This document shows positions 15,709 to 23,261 of a stretch of 64,000 nucleotides of DNA, piece by piece (position 1 is the first letter of the stretch; every line of letters begins with the position of its first letter). The notes beneath the pieces were generated by a model. It made no database searches. It saw nothing but the letters and a program-made list of their open reading frames with translations, and was not told the DNA's origin. This DNA comes from CAZCFB01 sp964511535 (GTDB lineage: Bacteria; Myxococcota_A; Polyangia; GCA-2747355; CAZCFB01), in assembly GCA_964511535.1 (NCBI GenBank), contig CAZEFW010000007.1:1-64000 (forward strand). Reading direction: 5' to 3'. Position numbers and translations under genes: made by a program.

Positions 15709-16374
15709 CTAGCTGGCGCTCCCGGTGGTGGGCACGCACGCCTTGAGGCCGCCGGGGATCAAGCCGTCGACGTAATCCTTGATGTCCTGGCGCTGCTGGT
15801 CGTTCAGGTCCTTGTGGGTCATCTTCAGCGCGTCCAGCAGCTTCTGGGTCCACTGGGGCGGCATGCCCTCGGCGTCCTTCTTGAACCCGTCATCCAGTTT
15901 GGTGCCGATCTCGCAACCCTCGTAGTTGTCCTGCTCCTTGAGCTGGGTGAAGGCGTTGAACTTGGCCTCGGTGGTGTAGTCCGGGGGCGTCTTCTCCTTG
16001 AGCAGGGCCTGGAGCTCGTGCGCCTCGTGCAGGATCCACGCCTTGCGCAGCGGGGTCTTCGGGTCGAGCTTGCCGTCCTCGGGTGGATCGGCCGCCTTGA
16101 TCAGGGCCGCCACGTCCTTCTTGATCAGGCCGGAGGGGAAGTTGCTGTCCGGGAAGTTGGCGGCGGTGAAGAAGCTGTCGTCGTACGCCTTGATGTCCGT
16201 GATGAACTGGTCGATCTTGCTCGAGTCATGGCACGAGATGCAGCTGTCCTTGACCGGCTGCTCGATCTCGGACCAGAGCACCCCGGCGCCAGCGCAGGCG
16301 TAGAGCAGGCCGGTGCCGAGCACGGCGGTGACGACAAACAACGGCAGGTAAGTCTTCATCTTGGTGGTCTTCAT
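15709..16374 (-). CDS. Mono-haem lipoprotein
   Basis: 221-residue lipoprotein with lipobox LLYAC (Cys27) and one haem site CISCH (45-49) close to the lipidated N terminus. The remainder is helical and charged, without further motifs, and ends in DYVDGLIPGGLKACVP. I chose ATG 16374 because AAGGAACGAG lies upstream. An alternative ATG at 16422 overlaps the preceding stop as ATGA and would add 16 residues before the signal. No family is recognised; context makes it part of the periplasmic electron-transfer chain. Confidence 0.65.
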   Translation of the reverse strand: MKTTKMKTYLPLFVVTAVLGTGLLYACAGAGVLWSEIEQPVKDSCISCHDSSKIDQFITDIKAYDDSFFTAANFPDSNFPSGLIKKDVAALIKAADPPEDGKLDPKTPLRKAWILHEAHELQALLKEKTPPDYTTEAKFNAFTQLKEQDNYEGCEIGTKLDDGFKKDAEGMPPQWTQKLLDALKMTHKDLNDQQRQDIKDYVDGLIPGGLKACVPTTGSAS

Positions 16375-16418
16375 TTTGGCTCGTTCCTTTCCGTCCATTT
16401 CGGTCTTGGCGGCGCCGG

Positions 16419-17891
16419 TCATGCGGTCACCGCGTTGGTCTCCAGCAGCTGTTCCTGGCTGTCCAGGTGATGGATGTCCCGGTGTCCGGGGGCCTGCTGC
16501 CCCTGGTCCAGCCGGCGCGCGGCCTGGCGCCCCATCTGCATGGCGGTGTCCATGAAGATGTAGCGGAAGGTGCCCTGGCGGCCGCAGGTGATCAGGTTGT
16601 CCACCTCGGAGCAGGCCTGCAGCAGCCGGTCGCGGTGCTGGCGGTAGCCCAGCTCGAATACCGGGTAGCCGTGGGTGATGCGCTGGGACATGCAGCCGCG
16701 CACATGGCGCGCCACGTCGAAGCCGAGCATCTTCAGCTCGCCCAGGCAGCGGTCCATCAGGTCGGCGTCGGTCTGGCTCCAGATCTCGTCGCCCACGTCG
16801 CAGGGGATCTCCAGCATCACGGAGGTCTTCCCCGGGGGCGCGCTCTCGGGGCTGCGGCGCTTGGGCTCCTGGATGCGGGTGAACACGCAGCGCGGGTCAG
16901 GCACATACATCCAGGTGTTGGGCGACAGGTCAGGGCGGTCGAGCATCATGTCCAGGAAGCGCACGGCGCGGAACCGCAGCCGGTCGGCGGCGTCCACCAC
17001 CGCCGGGCTGTCCGGGCGGAGCATGCGGGCCAGGTCGGGCAGGGGCAGGGTGGAGATCACCTGCTCCGGGGCCACGGAGTAGCTGCCGAGGGGGCCATCC
17101 AGCTCCACCCGCGCAACCTCGCCCCGCTTGAGCTCCAGGCCAGTGACCCGCGTACCGAGACGCACCACGGCGCCGCGGCGCCGCAGCTCGTCGGTCATGG
17201 CGGCGAAGATCTGTCCGATCCCCTTGCGCGGGTAGTGGTACTTCCGCGCGTAGGTGCGGGTGGAGCCGCCGCGCACCTTGAGCAGGCGCAGGGCCACGTC
17301 GGTCAGGTTCAGCAACGAGATGCGCTGGGAGGCCCAGTCTCCGCTCAGGGTGTGGGCCGGGATGCCCCAAAGCTTCTCGGTGTAGGGGCCGAAGAACAGA
17401 TCATAGAAGGTGCGGCCGTAGCGGGCCTCGGTCCAGTTGCGGAAGCTCACCTCGGCGCCGGGCGCGGGGGTCTCGCCCCATGCGCGCTGCTTCAGGTAGT
17501 CCAGCACACCGCGCAGGCCGACCACGGGATCCAGGTTCTGCAGCATGTTCAGCGGCTCGAGGGGGTAGCGGTACCGCTTGCCGCCCAGCAGGATCATGCT
17601 CTGGCGTGACGCCTGCAGCAGATCGTCGCCCAGCAGGCCGGCCACCATATCGGTCAGGGACGGGTCCCTGGAGATGAAACGATGGCCGCCCAGGTCGAAG
17701 CGGTAGCCGTCCTTTTCATGGGTGCGGCACAGGCCGCCAGGGGCGTCCTCCAGATCCACCACCATGGTGGGCCGGCCCTGCTCGACCAGCTCCCAGGCGG
17801 CGGTGAGACCCGCGGCGCCGGCGCCAAGGATGATGGTTGGTCTGGCGCCGTCAAAAGGGTTCGTCATGTTGTCTTTCTCCTCGGTGACCAT
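16419..17891 (-). CDS. FAD-dependent oxidoreductase, UDP-galactopyranose mutase/protoporphyrinogen-oxidase-like
   Basis: 490-residue flavoprotein. The N terminus has the FAD dinucleotide motif G23-x-G25-x-x-G28, followed by GGLCRTHEKDGYRFDLGGHR, and further on YTEKLWGIPAHTLSGDWASQ, the hallmark of a family related to UDP-galactopyranose mutase and often found near polysaccharide genes. Its substrate is unproven. It heads the minus-strand electron-transfer cluster and is coupled to the next gene. ATG 17891 has AAGGA 7 nt upstream; ATG 17867 with GAGGAG 9 nt upstream is equally possible. With the GT-C enzyme it is one of two likely glycan enzymes in the cluster. Confidence 0.7.
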   Translation of the reverse strand: MVTEEKDNMTNPFDGARPTIILGAGAAGLTAAWELVEQGRPTMVVDLEDAPGGLCRTHEKDGYRFDLGGHRFISRDPSLTDMVAGLLGDDLLQASRQSMILLGGKRYRYPLEPLNMLQNLDPVVGLRGVLDYLKQRAWGETPAPGAEVSFRNWTEARYGRTFYDLFFGPYTEKLWGIPAHTLSGDWASQRISLLNLTDVALRLLKVRGGSTRTYARKYHYPRKGIGQIFAAMTDELRRRGAVVRLGTRVTGLELKRGEVARVELDGPLGSYSVAPEQVISTLPLPDLARMLRPDSPAVVDAADRLRFRAVRFLDMMLDRPDLSPNTWMYVPDPRCVFTRIQEPKRRSPESAPPGKTSVMLEIPCDVGDEIWSQTDADLMDRCLGELKMLGFDVARHVRGCMSQRITHGYPVFELGYRQHRDRLLQACSEVDNLITCGRQGTFRYIFMDTAMQMGRQAARRLDQGQQAPGHRDIHHLDSQEQLLETNAVTA

Positions 17892-17947
17892 CAGATGGTC
17901 CTTTCTCTCACAGACCCCTTTGGGGCGTGTAGCCATATAGGCTTTTC

Positions 17948-17961
17948 GTAGAGAGGTCTAC
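17948..17961. promoter_or_regulatory. Putative DtxR-family operator, copy 1
   Basis: GTAGAGAGGTCTAC has perfect GTAGA/TCTAC arms around 4 bp. It lies 57 bp upstream of the oxidoreductase start, in the promoter region of the minus-strand cytochrome cluster. The same arms recur at 18032-18045, and close to the regulator start a third site keeps the TAGA/TCTA core. The assignment to the adjacent DtxR-type regulator is inference. Confidence 0.6.
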
Positions 17962-18031
17962 ATGTCTGGCCAAAAAAAAGCACCTCAACAACCAGGGGAG
18001 GGCGGTTCGGGCTCTTTGATGTCCTGCTCAT

Positions 18032-18045
18032 GTAGATGCGTCTAC
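18032..18045. promoter_or_regulatory. Putative DtxR-family operator, copy 2
   Basis: GTAGATGCGTCTAC has the same GTAGA-N4-TCTAC arms as the site at 17948. It lies midway in the 282-bp divergent region between the cytochrome cluster and the DtxR-FeoA/feoB genes. Confidence 0.6.
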
Positions 18046-18135
18046 CAGCTATAGTCCTACCAGTCAATGGGCATTTTTTTGGAGAGTGATCTGTTCCAGT
18101 TTCGGAGACAGCGATGCTGGCTGGCAAAACTCCTA

Positions 18136-18171
18136 TTGACAGATAGGCCTTTGCTGATTAGACGTATCTAT
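18136..18171 (+). promoter_or_regulatory. Putative promoter and operator (copy 3) for the DtxR-FeoA/feoB genes
   Basis: A consensus -35 TTGACA (18136-18141) is followed after 17 bp by TAGACG as a possible -10. This -10 lies inside the palindrome TAGACGTATCTA (18159-18170), which resembles the two upstream operator-like sites. A bound repressor would block polymerase. The predicted transcription start would fall at or next to the ATG at 18174, so the message may be leaderless or nearly so; no ribosome binding site is visible before this ATG. Confidence 0.5.
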
Positions 18172-18173
18172 CA

Positions 18174-18929
18174 ATGGCCAGCGACGCATCAACCATCAAG
18201 CTCACCAGCGCCCTCGAGGATTACATCGAGACCATCTACCAGCTGGTTCGGACCAACAAGCTGGCCCGGGTCAAGGACATCGCCAAGGCGCGCGGGGTGC
18301 GCTCAGCATCTGTCACGCCTGCCATGAAGCGCCTGGCCGACCTGGGGCTGATCCGCTACGAGCAGCGCGAGTTCATCGACCTGACCCCCGACGGCGAGGT
18401 GGTGGCTCGGCGCATCCTTTCGCGCCATCAGGTGCTTCGCCGTTTCTTGACGCAGTTTCTCGGAATTGATGACCAACGTGCTGAAAATGATGCATGTTCC
18501 ATGGAACACAGTCTCTCTCCAGAGAGCATGAGCGGGCTGGTGAGGTTGTTCGAGTTCATGGACAACTGCCCGGAAGGAAGCCGCCTGCTGGATCTGTTCC
18601 ACTCCTGCTCCCTGGTCCAGGATGGCATCGCAGCATGCCCTGACGATTGCTCATCCCGGGCCAGCCATGCCAAGAGCAGCTCCCCCACCGAGCGACCCAG
18701 CTCGCTGGACCAGCTGGCGCCCGGACTGGCCGGCAGGGTGGTCCAGGTGGGTGGCAAGGGGGCGGTGCGCCAGCGGATCCTGGACATGGGCATCCTGCCC
18801 GGGGTTCGAGTGCAGGTGGAGCGGGTGGCGCCGGCCGGGGATCCCATCTGGATCAAGGTCTCCGGCTTCCAGCTGTCCCTTCGGCGGGCCGAGGCGGAGT
18901 CGATCCAACTCATGGTGCCAACGGCATGA
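18174..18929 (+). CDS. DtxR/MntR-family metal-dependent regulator fused to a FeoA-type SH3 domain
   Basis: 251 residues. Residues about 8-70 form the winged helix of DtxR-family repressors (LEDYIETIYQLV, VKDIAKARGVRSASVTPAMK, LGLIRYEQREFIDLT). The dimerisation and metal domain follows (RILSRHQVLRRFLTQFLGID, then CSMEHSLSPES, with Cys, Glu and His ligands in the usual order). After a Ser/Cys-rich linker, residues about 175-251 are a FeoA-like SH3 domain (GKGAVRQRILDMGILPGVRV). It probably senses Fe(II) and represses feoB, and possibly the divergent cytochrome cluster, through the TAGA-N4-TCTA palindromes. The palindrome nearest the ATG would give autoregulation. Confidence 0.85.
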   Translation: MASDASTIKLTSALEDYIETIYQLVRTNKLARVKDIAKARGVRSASVTPAMKRLADLGLIRYEQREFIDLTPDGEVVARRILSRHQVLRRFLTQFLGIDDQRAENDACSMEHSLSPESMSGLVRLFEFMDNCPEGSRLLDLFHSCSLVQDGIAACPDDCSSRASHAKSSSPTERPSSLDQLAPGLAGRVVQVGGKGAVRQRILDMGILPGVRVQVERVAPAGDPIWIKVSGFQLSLRRAEAESIQLMVPTA

Positions 18930-19004
18930 TTGCATCCGGGGGCCCCCTGGCGCACCTTACCTGAGATGTTCTCCGGGAGACATGAATCCGGGCCAACCCC
19001 GGAC

Positions 19005-21083
19005 ATGCGCATCGCCCTGGCCGGCAACCCCAACGCCGGAAAGACCTCCCTGTTCAACGCCCTGACCGGTGCCAGCCAGCATGTGGGCAACTACCCCGGT
19101 GTCACCGTTGAGCGGCGGGAGGGCCATTTCCAGTGGGAGGAGCACCGGGTGGAGGTTCATGACCTGCCCGGAACATACAGCCTCAGCGGCTATTCGCCCG
19201 AGGAGCGCATCGCTCAGGACGAGCTGCTGGCAGGCGAGATGGATCTGGTGGTGGCCGTGGTGGACGCCACCAACCTGCGCCGGAGCCTGATCCTCGTGAC
19301 CCAGCTGATGCAGCTGGGTGTGCGCATGGTGCTCTGCCTGAACATGGCGGACGAGGCGGAGAGCTCGGGCCTGCGGCTGGACCGCGCGGCCCTCGAAGCG
19401 CAGCTCGGCTTCCCCGTGGTGCGCACAGTGGGCCACAGAGGCGAAGGGATCGATCAGCTCAAGGAGGCCATCCACCGGGTGGTGGAGGCGCCCTCATACG
19501 ACGACAAGCTGGTGCTGGGCGAACACCTGAGCGCGGCCATCGCCGGCCTGCGCCTGGCCCTGGACGAGGCCGGCGAGCCGGAGCGGCTGCACGGCTGGCT
19601 GGCCACGCGGCTCATCCTGGAAGACGAGCACATCGCCCATCGGCTGAGCGAGCGCGGCGAGGCGGGCGCCGCGGCGGTTGCGCAGGCGGCCGCCGCGCGA
19701 CAGCGGCTGGAGGCGGACACCGGCGGTGACGCCACCCTGCACGTGATGGGTCGGTACCACGGCTTCGTGGACGGCCTGGTGCGCTCGGTCACCCTCCAGC
19801 TGCCCCGGGAGGACGCCCGGGCGCTGTCAGACCTGGCCGACACCATCCTGGTCAACCGGGTGCTCGGCCTGCCCGCGTTCCTGGCGGTGATGTACCTCAC
19901 CTTCTGGCTCACCTTCACCGTGGGCGAGATCCCGATGAACTGGCTCGAGGAGCTGTTCGCGGCCCTGGGCGTCTGGGTGTCCGGGCTGTGGCCGGCGGGC
20001 TCGACCTCGGCGCTGCGATCCCTGCTGGTGGACGGGATCATCGGGGGCGTGGGCGGGGTCATCGTCTTCTTGCCCAACATCGTGCTCCTCTTCTTCTGCC
20101 TCGCCCTGCTGGAAGACACCGGCTACATGTCCCGGGCAGCGTTCTTGATGGACGGGGTGATGCACCGCTTCGGCCTGCACGGTCGGTCGTTCATCCCCCT
20201 CATGAGCGGGTTCGGCTGCTCCATCCCCGGCATCATGGCCACCCGCACCCTGGAGCACGAACATGACCGGCTCACCACCATGATGGTGCTGCCGCTCATG
20301 TCCTGCGGCGCGCGGCTGCCGATCTGGATGCTGCTGGTGCCCGCCTTCTTCCCGGCGGCGTACCGGGCTCCCGCCCTGTGGGGCATCTACCTGTTCGGCG
20401 TGCTGCTGGCCCTGCTGCTCGCCCGGCTGCTGCGGCGCACGGTGCTCAGCGGCGAGGAGGCGCCCTTCGTCATGGAGCTGCCGCCCTACCGGCTGCCCAC
20501 CCTGCGGGCCGTCATCACCCGCATGGGCCAGCGCTCCTGGGTCTACCTGCGCAAGGCAGGCACCGTGATCCTGGCCATCAGCATCCTGATGTGGGCCGCC
20601 ACCTCCTACCCCAAGCTCGACCCCGTCGCCGTGCAGGGCAAGACCGAGCAGCAGCAGCTGGCCGCCCAGCTCAAGCACTCGGTGGCCGGGCGGGTGGGCC
20701 GCGCGCTGGAGCCGGCGCTGGCGCCCATGGGCTTCGACTGGCGCATCGGCACGGCGCTCATCGGCGCCTTCGCGGCCAAGGAGGTGTTCGTGGCCCAGAT
20801 GGGCATCGTCTACAGCATGGGGGAGGTGGCCCCGCCGGAGGACGCTGACGACGCGGGCTCGGACCGGCTGCGCGCGGCCCTGGCGCGGGACTACTCACCG
20901 CTGGTGGGCGTCTCGTTGATCCTGTTCCTGCTCATCGCCACGCCGTGCATGGCCACCGTGGCGGTCACCAGGCGCGAGTCGGGCAGCTGGCGCTGGGCGT
21001 TGCTGCAGTTCGGCGGCCTGACCGCCGTGGCCTACCTGCTGTCGATGACCGTCTACCAGGTCGGCCGCCTGGTGGTGGGCTGA
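19005..21083 (+). CDS. feoB: Ferrous iron transport protein B
   Basis: About 692 residues. The N-terminal G domain has P-loop GNPNAGKT (7-14), the G2 threonine in YPGVTVE, G3 DLPG (53-56) and G4 NMAD; helical spacers and a C-terminal membrane domain with two Gate-like motifs follow (FIPLMSGFGCSIPGIM; MVLPLMSCGARLPIW). Cytoplasmic-membrane Fe(II) uptake is well established for this family. The start is uncertain: MRIALAGNPN at 19005 aligns with typical FeoB N termini, but ATG 18966 or TTG 18930 are also in frame and none has a clear ribosome binding site. FeoA is not a separate gene here; a FeoA-like domain is fused to the upstream regulator. Confidence 0.93.
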   Translation: MRIALAGNPNAGKTSLFNALTGASQHVGNYPGVTVERREGHFQWEEHRVEVHDLPGTYSLSGYSPEERIAQDELLAGEMDLVVAVVDATNLRRSLILVTQLMQLGVRMVLCLNMADEAESSGLRLDRAALEAQLGFPVVRTVGHRGEGIDQLKEAIHRVVEAPSYDDKLVLGEHLSAAIAGLRLALDEAGEPERLHGWLATRLILEDEHIAHRLSERGEAGAAAVAQAAAARQRLEADTGGDATLHVMGRYHGFVDGLVRSVTLQLPREDARALSDLADTILVNRVLGLPAFLAVMYLTFWLTFTVGEIPMNWLEELFAALGVWVSGLWPAGSTSALRSLLVDGIIGGVGGVIVFLPNIVLLFFCLALLEDTGYMSRAAFLMDGVMHRFGLHGRSFIPLMSGFGCSIPGIMATRTLEHEHDRLTTMMVLPLMSCGARLPIWMLLVPAFFPAAYRAPALWGIYLFGVLLALLLARLLRRTVLSGEEAPFVMELPPYRLPTLRAVITRMGQRSWVYLRKAGTVILAISILMWAATSYPKLDPVAVQGKTEQQQLAAQLKHSVAGRVGRALEPALAPMGFDWRIGTALIGAFAAKEVFVAQMGIVYSMGEVAPPEDADDAGSDRLRAALARDYSPLVGVSLILFLLIATPCMATVAVTRRESGSWRWALLQFGGLTAVAYLLSMTVYQVGRLVVG

Positions 21084-21085
21084 CC

Positions 21086-21274
21086 ATGATGGAGACCCTG
21101 GCCCTGGCCCTGATCCTGCTGGCCGCCGCGGCGGTGGTGGGGGGCCGGATCTACAGGACCCTCCGCAAGGCTTACGAGCCGCCGGTGGCGCCCGGTGAGA
21201 GCCCGTGCGCCGGCTGCGCGGGGGAGTGCCCGCGGGAACCCGGCGGCGAGGCCGACGCCGGGCCGCTCAGTTAA
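21086..21274 (+). CDS. FeoB-associated Cys-rich membrane protein
   Basis: 62-residue protein starting 2 bp after feoB. It has one N-terminal membrane helix (LALALILLAAAAVVGG), a basic stretch (RIYRTLRKAY) and a short Cys cluster CAGCAGEC. This is the layout of the small FeoB-associated cysteine-rich membrane proteins (related to FeoC-like partners), thought to assist Fe(II) transport. Spacing indicates co-transcription with feoB. Confidence 0.8.
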   Translation: MMETLALALILLAAAAVVGGRIYRTLRKAYEPPVAPGESPCAGCAGECPREPGGEADAGPLS

Positions 21275-21400
21275 TCTTGGTGCACTTGACCGCGGTGATG
21301 TCCGCCGCGTTGTTGTCCTCCCGGCACTCCTTGACCGCCCCGACGCCCTTGCCGTCAACCAGCTCGACCCCGGTCAGCGCCGGGCCCGGTGTGCGATAAT
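21267..21400 (-). pseudogene. Remnant of an Mrr-type nuclease C terminus
   Basis: On the minus strand this stretch reads ALTGVELVDGKGVGAVKEC and then a stop. The first part matches ALTGVELVDGEALERM near the end of the intact methylase-nuclease at 23246-25636. There is no start codon or upstream nuclease domain, so it looks like an orphan C-terminal scrap. The similarity is short (about 11 identical residues in a row); chance cannot be excluded, but the DNA match extends over 31 bp. Confidence 0.4.
21352..21382. repeat. 31-bp imperfect direct repeat, left copy (right copy 23334-23364)
   Basis: Positions 21352-21382 match 23334-23364 at 29 of 31 bases (core ACCAGCTCGACCCCGGTCA). The two copies flank the fibrinogen-like lipoprotein gene. 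The right copy lies inside the C-terminal coding part of the Mrr-type nuclease, and the left copy lies in the nuclease remnant. Confidence 0.8.
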
Positions 21401-21422
21401 CATCGCTGCCCCTGGAGGTACC

Positions 21423-23261
21423 ATGACAACCCCGTCCCCGACGCTGACAACCCGATCCGCAGGCCTGCTCCGGGCCGTCGCCCTGTTGTGCTGCTTGTTG
21501 CCGGCCTGTGACAACCGGACGACCGCAGTGCCCAGCGACTCCGGGACCGACCTCGGCGGCGCTGATCTCGCCCCTGACATATCGACGGACCTGGGTCCGG
21601 ACATCGCCCTCGACGGCCTGACCGACGCGGCGTGCGCCGGGGACGCCAGCCGATCCTGCTACACGGGGGCGGCGGGGACCAAGGGGGTCGGGGAGTGCAA
21701 GGTCGGCACCCAGACCTGCGCTGGCGGCGCGTGGGGCGCCTGCGTCGGTGACGTCAAGCCAGCGGCCGAGACCTGCGACAACAAGGACAACGACTGCGAC
21801 GGCACCCGGGACAATGGGCTGACTCGGGCCTGCTACAGCGGCGCCGCCGCCACCAAGGGGGTCGGCGAGTGCAAGGGCGGCACCCAGACCTGTACCGCCG
21901 GCGTGTGGGGAGCCTGCGCTGGCGAGGTGACCCCCAAGGCCGAGATCTGCGACAACAAGGACAACGACTGCGACGGCACCAAGGACGACTCGGTCAGCCA
22001 GTATTGCTACACCGGCAAGGCAGGGACCAAGGGGATCGGCCTTTGCAAGGCCGGGCTGCAGCTGTGCGCCGCGGGAAAGTGGGGACCGTGCGCTGGTGAA
22101 GTGACCCCAAAGGCCGAGGTGTGCGACACCTTCGACAACGACTGCGACGGCACCAAGGACAACGGCTTGACCCAGGCTTGCTACACCGGCAAGGCCGGAA
22201 CCGAGGGGGTGGGGCTGTGCAAGGGCGGAACCCGGACCTGCGCCGCGGGCAAGTGGGGCAGCTGCGTGGGTGAGATCGTGCCCAAGGCCGAGGTGTGCGA
22301 CACCTTCGACAACGACTGCGACGGCGCCAAGGACAACGGCTTGACCCAGGCTTGCTACACCGGCAAGGCCGGCACCCAGGGCATCGGGTTGTGCAAGGGC
22401 GGCACCCGGACCTGCGCCGCGGGCAAGTGGGGCAGCTGCGCTGGTGAAGTGACCCCAAAGGCCGAGGTGTGCGACACCCACGACAACGACTGCGATGGCA
22501 CCAAGGACAACGGCAACCCCTGCGCCGAGGGCACCCTGTGCAGCAAGGGGACCTGCGCGGCCCTGTCCTCGTGCAAGGAGATCAAGGCAAAGGGCACCGG
22601 CAACACCGACGGCGTCTACAAGATCGACCCTGACGGCAGCGGCGCCGTGGCGCCCTTCAAGGTCTACTGCGACCAGACCGCCCAGGGCGGCGGCTGGACC
22701 CTCATCGCCAAGATGGTGCCCGGCCCCTCGGCCTGGAACCTCGGCACCAAGCCATTCGGCGCCAAGCCGATCCTCGAGACCAGCAGCGGCAGCAACTCGG
22801 TAGGCGGGCCCAATGTGCCCACCTTCACAACGTTCAAGGTTTCGGTGGCCGCAAGCCGGAGCAAGTACGTCATCTTCAAGGACAAGAAGGTCTACCTCAG
22901 CAAGGGCCTGGTGAAGAACAACCACAGCGGCGCCTGCTACGGAAACGGGACCGATTTCATGACCCCCGCCTACAGCATCTTCCAGGCCAACACCATCGGC
23001 TGGAAGGAGCGCGGCCGCTACGGCTTCGCGTCCAAGGCCGTGACGCCGGATATGTTCAGCGTCTTCGGGCACGCCGCCAACTTCCAGGGGGCCTGCAAGG
23101 GCGGCAGCCACGACCACACCTGCTTCATGCACAACAAGTGCGAGTCGACCCCTGCCACCGACTGTGTGGTGCTCAAGGGCACGGCGCCCAAGACCCGCTG
23201 GCCCCAGTGGGGCCCGGACGGGTGCAAGGTCGCCGGACACGGCGCCTACTGGGTGCGCTGA
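21423..23261 (+). CDS. Lipoprotein with MopE-type Cys repeats and a fibrinogen-like C terminus
   Basis: 612 residues. ATG 21423 has GGAGG at good spacing and yields the lipobox LLPAC (Cys29), then an Asp-rich linker. Residues about 70-380 hold five to six tandem repeats of about 52 residues of the form CYTGKAGTKGVGxCKxGxxTC...EVCDxxDNDCDGTKDNG, matching the MopE-type putative metal-binding motif. The C terminus starts with SCKEIKAKGTGNTDGVYKID and contains PFKVYCDQTAQGGGWTLIAKM, the fibrinogen-like globe start found in many bacterial surface lipoproteins. It is probably surface exposed and may bind metal or glycans. The gene ends 16 bp into the convergent nuclease gene. Confidence 0.8.
   Translation: MTTPSPTLTTRSAGLLRAVALLCCLLPACDNRTTAVPSDSGTDLGGADLAPDISTDLGPDIALDGLTDAACAGDASRSCYTGAAGTKGVGECKVGTQTCAGGAWGACVGDVKPAAETCDNKDNDCDGTRDNGLTRACYSGAAATKGVGECKGGTQTCTAGVWGACAGEVTPKAEICDNKDNDCDGTKDDSVSQYCYTGKAGTKGIGLCKAGLQLCAAGKWGPCAGEVTPKAEVCDTFDNDCDGTKDNGLTQACYTGKAGTEGVGLCKGGTRTCAAGKWGSCVGEIVPKAEVCDTFDNDCDGAKDNGLTQACYTGKAGTQGIGLCKGGTRTCAAGKWGSCAGEVTPKAEVCDTHDNDCDGTKDNGNPCAEGTLCSKGTCAALSSCKEIKAKGTGNTDGVYKIDPDGSGAVAPFKVYCDQTAQGGGWTLIAKMVPGPSAWNLGTKPFGAKPILETSSGSNSVGGPNVPTFTTFKVSVAASRSKYVIFKDKKVYLSKGLVKNNHSGACYGNGTDFMTPAYSIFQANTIGWKERGRYGFASKAVTPDMFSVFGHAANFQGACKGGSHDHTCFMHNKCESTPATDCVVLKGTAPKTRWPQWGPDGCKVAGHGAYWVR

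Noticed and set aside
16419..17891. True UDP-galactopyranose mutase (glf)
   Set aside because: It is related, but motifs such as KLWGIPAHTLSGDW fit a broader uncharacterised flavoprotein family.
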